From an uncultured Eubacterium sp. (GTDB lineage Bacteria; Bacillota; Clostridia; Peptostreptococcales; Anaerovoracaceae): a DNA stretch of 10,652 nucleotides. A program made the translations under genes and the position numbers. The stretch covers positions 1 to 10,652 of the forward strand of contig CABUXV010000044.1 in NCBI GenBank assembly GCA_902495595.1, written 5' to 3'. The notes under the pieces are model-generated. The model did no database searches and was not told the DNA's origin. It saw nothing but the letters and a program-made list of their open reading frames with translations. Below are positions 1 to 6,173 of the stretch, in pieces (within the stretch, counting starts at the first letter, position 1; each line of letters opens with the position of its first letter).

Positions 1-1052
1 CTCTGCGGGTCGTTAGGGATTGCGTTTTTATTCGTAGTTATATTCGCTTCATCAAGAAGATTTTCCGCCAGCTTCCCTGTAACTCCTTTGTTCACAAGTT
101 TTACAAGCACAAGATGATTATCCGTTCCTCCTGACACCAGCTCAAATCCTTTCGAATTGAGAGCTTTTGCCAGTGCGCCGGCATTCTTGAGAACCTGCTG
201 CTGATATTCCCTGAATCCATCTTCCATCGCTTCCTTAAAACACACAGCTTTAGCTGCTATTATGTGCATCAAAGGACCGCCCTGTGTTCCCGGGAATATG
301 GCCTTGTCTATAGCTTTCGCATATTCCTGCCTGCATAAAATCAAACCGCCTCTTGGGCCTCTCAGGGTCTTATGGGTAGTGCTTGTAACGATTTCCGCAT
401 AATCGACAGGGTTCGGATGAAGTCCTGCCGCTACAAGTCCTGCGATATGCGCCATATCCACCATAAGAATTGCGCCGACTTCATCAGCTATCTCTCTGAA
501 CTTTTCAAAAGGAATTATTCTCGGATAAGCGGATGCACCCGCTACTATCAGTTTAGGCTTATGCTTAAGAGCAAGCTCTCTTACATTGTCAAAATCTATG
601 GTTTCAGTTTCTTCATCAAGTCCGTAAGGCACAAAGTTATATGATTTTCCGGAAATGTTCACAGGAGAACCGTGGGTAAGATGACCTCCGTTTGACAAAT
701 CCATTCCCAAAACCGTATCGCCGTATTCCAGTATTGCCTGATAAACAGCCGTATTGGCATTTGCTCCCGAATGAGGCTGCACATTTGCGTGCTCGGCTCC
801 AAATATTTGCTTAGCTCTCTCCCTTGCCATTTCTTCAACTTCATCAACAAATTCACAGCCGCCGTAATATCTCTTTCCGGGATACCCTTCGGCATACTTG
901 TTTGTAAGAGCGCTTCCTGCCGCTTCCATAACTTCATAATTTACGAAGTTTTCCGAGGCTATCATTTCAATTTTTGTTTCCTGCCTATTGATTTCTCTTT
1001 TAATTGCCGCCGTGATTTCCGGATCGGCTTTCTCCAAATAGTTAAAATACAT
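1..1052 (-). CDS. glyA: Serine hydroxymethyltransferase, 3'-truncated by window edge
   Basis: This PLP enzyme interconverts serine plus tetrahydrofolate with glycine plus 5,10-methylene-tetrahydrofolate, feeding cytosolic one-carbon metabolism. I translated the minus strand from ATG at 1052 and found 350 uninterrupted codons to the window edge; full-length bacterial GlyA is about 410-420 residues, so the last 60-odd are missing. Family landmarks are an N-terminal IEMIASENF (residues 28-36), NKYAEGYPGKRYYGG (51-65), QPHSGANAN (92-100), the cofactor aspartate in MVDMAHIAGLVAAG (197-210) and the PLP-lysine motif TTHKTLRGPRGG (225-236; Lys228). PGTQGGP follows. The start is supported by AAGGAG at 1064-1059, six bases upstream. 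The gene begins 39 bp after the stop of the PucR-type regulator, with no visible promoter or terminator between them, so co-transcription with ftsH and the regulator is likely. Identification is very secure; cotranscription is inferred. Confidence 0.97.
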   Translation of the reverse strand, partial: MYFNYLEKADPEITAAIKREINRQETKIEMIASENFVNYEVMEAAGSALTNKYAEGYPGKRYYGGCEFVDEVEEMARERAKQIFGAEHANVQPHSGANANTAVYQAILEYGDTVLGMDLSNGGHLTHGSPVNISGKSYNFVPYGLDEETETIDFDNVRELALKHKPKLIVAGASAYPRIIPFEKFREIADEVGAILMVDMAHIAGLVAAGLHPNPVDYAEIVTSTTHKTLRGPRGGLILCRQEYAKAIDKAIFPGTQGGPLMHIIAAKAVCFKEAMEDGFREYQQQVLKNAGALAKALNSKGFELVSGGTDNHLVLVKLVNKGVTGKLAENLLDEANITTNKNAIPNDPQ

Positions 1053-1091
1053 TATGCTCTCCTTCTGAAATTTCACTATTTCATTGATATC

Positions 1092-2660
1092 TTAATTTAC
1101 TACTCGTTCCAGCCTCTTAAGGGCAAGAGCCATGGTAAGCCCGGGAATTATCCTGTTTCCCGTTATCTCAACTCCCAGCATCTCATTTATCTTTTTAAGT
1201 CTGTACTGTACTGTATTCGTATGTATACCCATGAATTCAGCTGTCTTTCCGCTGTTCATTCCGGCATCCAGCACAAAAGTCTCCAGCGTTTCCAGAAGCT
1301 GTTTCCCTTTATTTTCGCCTGCGGCCTTAAAAGGTTCCAAAAGTTCCATGTAATTCTTTTTTACAAAACCGCCCTGTATCTGTATGTTTATGCAGTTGCT
1401 TACCAATGTCAGCTCGTATTTCGTAAATACGCGTTTATAAGGAAATACGCTCTGCACAAAGGACCAGCTTTCGCTTATCAGCCTGTAGGCATCTCCTGCT
1501 CCCTCAATGCCGTTTATACCCATTACATGAAAAATTCTTGCGCCTTTATTGCCTTTAAGCTTATCAAAAAGCTGCACACAGCTGTTTTTAAGGTTGGGAT
1601 TTACATCGTCCTCTTCATATGTCAGTATCATCCCATATGTTTCATCACCCTCTGTGATTTTCATTATATTGAGGTCTTCCTCTTTTTCAAATTCTGCAAA
1701 TACCTGACTTTCGGTTTCGGCGCCTATTCCTTTCGTAAAAAATACGCTCAGTATATCGTCTCCGCTTATCTTGGCTTCATCTTTAAGCGTGTATGCCAAA
1801 CTCTTATTGCCTCTCATCAGCGCTTTGATAAATTCTGCTTTAGCATCTCTTTCCGGTGTATATTTCCACATTCCCATTGCCAGCTCTATTATTTCCGCCA
1901 GCTTGGTTATTTCACCGGCAGTATACGAGTCTTCGTTATCAACGATAAACATATAATACTTATCGTTATTGATGGTTACAGGTCCCCAGTATGTAAGCAC
2001 GCCGTTTACGTCTATCATTGTATAGGCCTTGGCGCTGCTTTCCACATTTCTTTCCTTACCCAGCTTTATAGCGTCCGATATAGTGGCTTTGTGCCGTGTT
2101 TCGACTGTAAGTATAGGGTTGAAATCCTCGCTCAATATGATAAGCTGAAAATCATTGTTTATCGCAGCCTCCCTTACTGCTGACTGAAAATTGCTGTGTT
2201 TCTCAAAATTTAAAAGGTGAAACACGGTATTGCTTATAAGGCTGTTTCTAAAATTGTCACCATACAGGACCTTGTCCATAACATCCGTTACGGTCTGAGA
2301 ATAACCGGCACTTTCAGGCATGATAATAAGCGGAACCATTTCCTTTTCTGCCCGTTCGATAACTTCCTGCGCCAAATCTTCCATACCGCCTTTTCCGAAA
2401 TAAACGACAACTGCCGCGCAGCCCTTTTCTGCCAAACAGCTTATAAACCTGCACTGCTTTTCCGCATCATTCTTAAATCCTAAAAAGCCTGTAAGCAAAA
2501 TCTCCGTCTCATTTCCATCGTAAAAGTCAATGCTGTCCTTTTCAAATACATCTAAAACTGACAGAGATTTTACAACATTTGAAAGATTCGATGCTCCCGC
2601 TGCAACTCTGGCATCTTTAAAGACATCCAGTTCCAAACAATCTGCAACCGTCACCCTCAT
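1092..2660 (-). CDS. PucR-family transcriptional regulator
   Basis: This is a 522-residue cytosolic regulator of the PucR/CdaR class. Residues 1-125 look like the PucR N-terminal ligand-sensing domain (purine catabolism regulator-like), starting MRVTVADCLELDVF with a Rossmann-like run GCAAVVVYFGK near 80-90. About 280-400 would be the degenerate GGDEF-like middle domain of CdaR-type regulators. Residues 455-515 form the C-terminal PucR helix-turn-helix: a leucine-rich helix LLETLETFVLD, then AEFMGIHTNTVQYRLKKINEMLG (474-496, described in pieces), the hallmark HTNTVxYRLxKI. The ATG at 2660 shares one base with the ftsH TGA stop (TGATG) and has GAGGAG eight bases upstream, so translation is probably coupled to ftsH. 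glyA follows after 39 bp. Family members activate purine, proline, sugar-acid or amino-acid genes; the effector and targets here are unknown. Neighbouring glyA makes a link to glycine or one-carbon metabolism possible, but that is inference from position only. Confidence 0.9.
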   Translation of the reverse strand: MRVTVADCLELDVFKDARVAAGASNLSNVVKSLSVLDVFEKDSIDFYDGNETEILLTGFLGFKNDAEKQCRFISCLAEKGCAAVVVYFGKGGMEDLAQEVIERAEKEMVPLIIMPESAGYSQTVTDVMDKVLYGDNFRNSLISNTVFHLLNFEKHSNFQSAVREAAINNDFQLIILSEDFNPILTVETRHKATISDAIKLGKERNVESSAKAYTMIDVNGVLTYWGPVTINNDKYYMFIVDNEDSYTAGEITKLAEIIELAMGMWKYTPERDAKAEFIKALMRGNKSLAYTLKDEAKISGDDILSVFFTKGIGAETESQVFAEFEKEEDLNIMKITEGDETYGMILTYEEDDVNPNLKNSCVQLFDKLKGNKGARIFHVMGINGIEGAGDAYRLISESWSFVQSVFPYKRVFTKYELTLVSNCINIQIQGGFVKKNYMELLEPFKAAGENKGKQLLETLETFVLDAGMNSGKTAEFMGIHTNTVQYRLKKINEMLGVEITGNRIIPGLTMALALKRLERVVN

Positions 2661-4873
2661 CAGTCATTCTCCTCTTTTTTATCATCGGAAACTTCGCTTG
2701 TTTTCTCATCCTTTATATCTTCTTCATCGTCATTCAAATAGTCTGTATCATAAACGGCCAGTTCTTCTTCACTTGGCATATCGTCATCATCATACTTACT
2801 TGAATCCTTGTTATCCTGCATATTTTTATCCGAGTCATAAGGCTGAGCTGTCTTGCTGACATCGTTATAGGTCATAACCGTAGGCTTGAATTTTGCATTC
2901 TTGCCCTGTTCTTCCAACATTCTTGCCGCTTCTTCCAGCTTCTGTCTCTCAATCTCTGCCGCTCTCTTTCTCATTTTTTCTGATTCGGCAGCTTCTTTTT
3001 TATCGTTTATCTTTTTCTTTTCCATCTCCTCTTTTAAGTCTTCTGCCAGCTGCTGAGGAGTTTTTTCACCGTTGTAAAGCTGTTCAAACTGATGGTTATC
3101 CAAAGTTTCCACTTCGAGCAGTCCCTCTGCCACAGTTTTAAGCTGTTCGATATGCTCGCTTAAAATAGTCTTTGCGGTTTCATAAGCTTCTTCTATAATC
3201 GCCTTCACTTCTTCGTCTATTTCCGAAGCTGTTTCTTCCGAGTATGCCTGTCTTGTGGAGAAATCCTTTCCGAGGAAAACTTCATCCGAAGAACTGTAAT
3301 TTACCGGACCGAGCTTATCGCTGAATCCGTATTTTGTAACCATCTCCTTGGCAATATCAGTAGCTCTCTGAATATCATTGCTTGCGCCTGTACTTATATC
3401 ATCGAGAGTCAGCATCTCTGCCACACGTCCGCCCAGCAGATGAATTATCTGCTCTCTCATGGTCTCCTTGGTTCCGTAGTATTTGTCCTCTTTCGGCAGA
3501 ATCATCGTGAATCCGCCTGCGCGCCCTCTCGGAATTATGGTTATCTGATGAACAGGATCCGTCTTAGGAAGCACGTGAGCAACTACAGCGTGACCGGCTT
3601 CGTGATATGCCGTAAGCTTTCTCTCGTCTTCGCTTATAACCCTGCTCTTCTTTTCAGGACCTGCGATAACCTTTGTAATCGCTTCTTCTATTTCTTCCAT
3701 CCTTATTTTCATTCCGTTTCTTCTGGCAGCCAAAAGCGCTGCTTCATTGAGCATATTCTCAATATCGGCAGGAGAAAATCCCGGAGTTCTTCTTGCTAAA
3801 ACTTTAGGGTCCACGCCCTCTGCAAGAGGTTTGTTTCTCGAATGTATTCTGAAAATCTCTTCACGGCCTACAATATCCGGTATGCCTATGACAATCTGTC
3901 GGTCAAAACGTCCCGGTCTTAACAGAGCCGGGTCAAGTACGTCCGGTCTGTTTGTCGCCGCAAGAATTATAATTCCTGCATTTTCGGCAAATCCGTCCAT
4001 CTCAACAAGAAGCTGGTTCAGGGTCTGCTCTCTTTCATCGTGGCCGCCTCCAAGACCTGCGCCTCTCTTTCTTCCCACAGCATCTATTTCGTCTATGAAT
4101 ACTATGCAGGGAGCGTTTTTCTTCGCCTGTTCAAACAAGTCTCTTACTCTTGAAGCTCCCACACCTACAAACATTTCAACAAAGTCTGAACCGCTTATTG
4201 TAAAAAACGGTACGCCGGCTTCACCTGCGGTAGCTCTTGAAATATACGTTTTACCTGTTCCCGGAGGACCTACGAGCAATATACCCTTAGGTATTCTGGC
4301 TCCAAGGCTGTTGTATTTTGCAGGATACTTTAGAAAATCAACGATTTCCTCCAGCTCTTCCTTTTCCTCTTTAAGCCCGGCTACATCCTTAAATGTTATC
4401 TTTCTCAAGTCTCCGTCTTTTTGCAGCTTCGCCCTGCTCTTGCCAAAAGACATTGCCTTTCCGCCTCCGCCGCTCTGGTTCATTATCAGTATAAAGAATA
4501 CTACCATTATGCCTATCATTATCAGCGTAGGAAGAAGACTTATCCAAATTGATTCTTTCTTAGGTTCGTCACTGTCCAGTTTGAGTTTGCCCTCGTCTAC
4601 CCTTGGTATGATATACGAATCGTATATATAGGTCAGGTCAACTACACTGTTAACGTAAGAGTATACGGTTTTTCCGTCATTAAGACCTGCCGTAAGTTTT
4701 GTATCTGTTACATTTATACTCTCTACCTTGTCCTCCTTAAGGTACTGAATCATGGTCGAAGTCTTTACTTCCTGCTCTTCTTTAGGAGCATCGCTGTTAT
4801 AAAACCATACCATCGCAAGTACAAGTCCGAATATAACTATATAGATTCCGATATTTTTAGTAACCTTCTTCAA
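2660..4873 (-). CDS. ftsH: ATP-dependent zinc metalloprotease FtsH, with long acidic C-terminal tail
   Basis: This membrane-anchored hexameric AAA+ protease degrades misfolded membrane proteins and regulatory proteins. In 737 residues the order is: TM1 about 8-25, an extracytoplasmic domain to about 108, TM2 about 110-131, then cytosolic AAA+ and protease domains. Visible motifs are Walker A GPPGTGKT (202-209), pore loop MFVGVG (234-239), Walker B IVFIDEID (257-264), the second region of homology with arginine fingers in LLRPGRFDR (317-325), zinc site HEAGH (424-428) and the third ligand Asp500 in TGASND. After about residue 605 comes an extension: a charged predicted coiled coil (about 606-660) and a strongly acidic tail (about 680-737). 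B. subtilis FtsH is about 637 residues, so this form is about 100 longer. The start is TTG at 4873, chosen because GGGAGGA lies eight bases upstream and the hydrophobic segment follows as expected. The gene has its own promoter and is the first gene of ftsH–pucR-type–glyA. Confidence 0.98.
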   Translation of the reverse strand: MKKVTKNIGIYIVIFGLVLAMVWFYNSDAPKEEQEVKTSTMIQYLKEDKVESINVTDTKLTAGLNDGKTVYSYVNSVVDLTYIYDSYIIPRVDEGKLKLDSDEPKKESIWISLLPTLIMIGIMVVFFILIMNQSGGGGKAMSFGKSRAKLQKDGDLRKITFKDVAGLKEEKEELEEIVDFLKYPAKYNSLGARIPKGILLVGPPGTGKTYISRATAGEAGVPFFTISGSDFVEMFVGVGASRVRDLFEQAKKNAPCIVFIDEIDAVGRKRGAGLGGGHDEREQTLNQLLVEMDGFAENAGIIILAATNRPDVLDPALLRPGRFDRQIVIGIPDIVGREEIFRIHSRNKPLAEGVDPKVLARRTPGFSPADIENMLNEAALLAARRNGMKIRMEEIEEAITKVIAGPEKKSRVISEDERKLTAYHEAGHAVVAHVLPKTDPVHQITIIPRGRAGGFTMILPKEDKYYGTKETMREQIIHLLGGRVAEMLTLDDISTGASNDIQRATDIAKEMVTKYGFSDKLGPVNYSSSDEVFLGKDFSTRQAYSEETASEIDEEVKAIIEEAYETAKTILSEHIEQLKTVAEGLLEVETLDNHQFEQLYNGEKTPQQLAEDLKEEMEKKKINDKKEAAESEKMRKRAAEIERQKLEEAARMLEEQGKNAKFKPTVMTYNDVSKTAQPYDSDKNMQDNKDSSKYDDDDMPSEEELAVYDTDYLNDDEEDIKDEKTSEVSDDKKEEND
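2669..2674 (-). promoter_or_regulatory. Shine-Dalgarno of the PucR-type gene inside the ftsH 3' end
   Basis: GAGGAG lies within the last codons of ftsH, eight bases before the ATG at 2660. The ftsH stop and this start overlap as TGATG. The arrangement fits termination-reinitiation coupling and fixes the regulator's start. Confidence 0.8.
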
Positions 4874-4881
4874 GCTCTCTT

Positions 4882-4888
4882 TCCTCCC
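4882..4888 (-). promoter_or_regulatory. Ribosome binding site selecting the TTG start of ftsH
   Basis: GGGAGGA sits eight bases upstream of TTG at 4873. No ATG or GTG in frame lies between them and the first membrane segment, so the site decides in favour of the TTG start. Confidence 0.85.
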
Positions 4889-4980
4889 GATATTGTCTTT
4901 TTATTAATTGTGTTTTGTCGATATAACTTATTCCAATCTATATTTGAATTTTTGTGTTTTATCTACAAATTTAGTATGTT

Positions 4981-5009
4981 ATTTTATCATGAAACCCAAT
5001 ATTTTTCAA
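4981..5009 (-). promoter_or_regulatory. Predicted sigma-A-type promoter of ftsH
   Basis: In the 168-bp gap between tilS and ftsH (4874-5041), TTGAAA (5009-5004) and TAAAAT (4986-4981) are separated by exactly 17 bp, each one mismatch from consensus. This predicts a leader of roughly 100 bases before the ftsH start. The rest of the gap is AT-rich; I see no convincing terminator for tilS, riboswitch or small ORF in it. The promoter would let ftsH–pucR-type–glyA be expressed independently of spoIIE and tilS. Prediction is by pattern only. Confidence 0.65.
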
Positions 5010-5041
5010 TAGGGGTCAAATCCTTTTTATAACCTTTTCAC

Positions 5042-6109
5042 CTAACTTTCACTTATAAAAAATCTTACCTGTCCCCGAGCTACACAAAGTTTATATCCAT
5101 GGGGAAATTCTACGGTTTTAGGTGATTGTTTTCTGTTTATTATAAAATCTGCCGCTTTTATCCGCTCCTGCGAAATATCTTTATCAAGTCCTATTTTTCC
5201 AAAAGCATTTAAAATTATCCTATGTCTCAACGACTCATGAGTACGGCTTAATCCTTCTCTGTCGAGAATAATTTCACTGAATCCAAGGAAGATGCCGCTC
5301 TCCTTTCCGCGCTCTTTAGGAACTTCCTCCACCAGTATCTCCTCGTATCTTCTCACAGCCTCCTGCCAGAGATATTCTTTATCGCTTGCGGCTATCCTGC
5401 CCAGCCTTACCATACTCTCTTTTATATTTTCGTTAAATTCCCTTTCTATGAAAGGAATAAGGGACAGCCTTATTTTATTTCTCGTGTAGATTTCTTCCCG
5501 GTTGGTCTTATCGATTACAGGATTCAGCCCGTTTGACATACAGTATTCTTCAATTTCTTTTCTCGTAATATCCAGTACAGGACGAATCACGTCAAATCCC
5601 CGTTCCTGTCTCTTGTATGAAATTCCCGCTATGCCATCCACTCCCGTTCCCCTCATAAGTCTGAAAAGAATCGTCTCTGCCTGGTCATCTGCATTGTGGG
5701 CAACGGCTATTTTTACATCTGTCTTGGAAATACGGTTTCCCTCATTACTGCAAATATCCGAAGCCGTCTTGTAAAAGGCTTCGTATCTCGCTTTACGTCC
5801 TGCTTCTTCGGATGTTATTCCGCACTTTCTTGCAAGCTCATTGCAGTCCACGATAAAAGTCCTGCACTTTACGCCATTCTTTATGCACAAAGATTCAACG
5901 TATTGCTGGTCTTTTTCTGCATCTTCAGGTCTTAACTTATGGTTGACATGAACAGGATATATGCAGATATCCATAATATCTTTCAGCTTCAAAAGCACGT
6001 CAAAAAGGCACACTGAATCGGGACCTCCCGAAAGTCCTACGACAATGTGCTGCTTTTTCTCTATAAGTTTATGAAAATCTATGGTTTTTCTAACTTTATT
6101 TATCACCAT
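5042..6109 (-). CDS. tilS: tRNA(Ile)-lysidine synthetase TilS, short form
   Basis: TilS uses ATP and lysine to convert C34 of the CAU-anticodon tRNA-Ile2 to lysidine, so that it reads AUA and is charged with isoleucine; it is normally essential. The N-type ATP pyrophosphatase core is clear: SGGPDS P-loop (27-32), HVNHKLR (54-60), AHNADDQAETILFRLMRGTG (137-156) with the RGTG signature, and the RNK-IRLSLIPF segment (210-220) preceded by DKTN. The protein is 355 residues and ends shortly after the helical domain. E. coli (about 430) and B. subtilis (about 470) carry an extra C-terminal domain, whereas Aquifex-type TilS proteins lack it. No frameshift is visible at the end (…FISES stop). The ATG at 6109 is favoured because MVINKVRKTI matches the usual TilS N-terminus. 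Shine-Dalgarno spacing is poor: AGGA is 11 bases away and GAGG about 17. It lies 64 bp after spoIIE. The hpt gene that follows tilS in Bacilli is missing. Confidence 0.96.
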   Translation of the reverse strand: MVINKVRKTIDFHKLIEKKQHIVVGLSGGPDSVCLFDVLLKLKDIMDICIYPVHVNHKLRPEDAEKDQQYVESLCIKNGVKCRTFIVDCNELARKCGITSEEAGRKARYEAFYKTASDICSNEGNRISKTDVKIAVAHNADDQAETILFRLMRGTGVDGIAGISYKRQERGFDVIRPVLDITRKEIEEYCMSNGLNPVIDKTNREEIYTRNKIRLSLIPFIEREFNENIKESMVRLGRIAASDKEYLWQEAVRRYEEILVEEVPKERGKESGIFLGFSEIILDREGLSRTHESLRHRIILNAFGKIGLDKDISQERIKAADFIINRKQSPKTVEFPHGYKLCVARGQVRFFISES

Positions 6110-6150
6110 GCGGATGTCTATCCTATCCTCTCTTCTTATATTTCCGCATT

Positions 6151-6159
6151 ATTATAACA
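6151..6159 (-). promoter_or_regulatory. Extended -10 promoter element upstream of tilS
   Basis: TGTTATAAT (6159-6151) is a perfect extended -10 (TG, one base, TATAAT) in the 64-bp gap between spoIIE and tilS. No good -35 lies 16-18 bp further upstream, which extended -10 promoters can do without. Predicted transcription would begin near 6144 with a leader of about 35 bases. It would give tilS vegetative expression separate from sporulation-induced spoIIE. Confidence 0.6.
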
Positions 6160-6173
6160 TGACTTGACGCAAT

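Noticed and set aside
771..2183. A 470-codon open frame on the plus strand opposite the PucR-type gene and the start of glyA.
   Set aside because: It overlaps two well-supported genes on the minus strand, its product is rich in Phe, Tyr, Cys and His with no recognisable domain, and no ribosome site stands before it; it is an antisense shadow.
3747..4631. A 294-codon plus-strand open frame opposite ftsH.
   Set aside because: It lies wholly within the conserved AAA+ coding sequence; its Ser/Pro/Ile-rich product mirrors the antisense of ftsH codons.
4985..5020. CCC…GGG partial inverted repeat around the ftsH promoter as a tilS terminator.
   Set aside because: Pairing breaks down after the outer bases and no U-run follows in the right place.
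4874..5041. Riboswitch, T-box or leader peptide in the tilS–ftsH gap.
   Set aside because: No conserved leader motif, no anti-terminator/terminator pair and no start-codon-led small frame with a ribosome site were seen.
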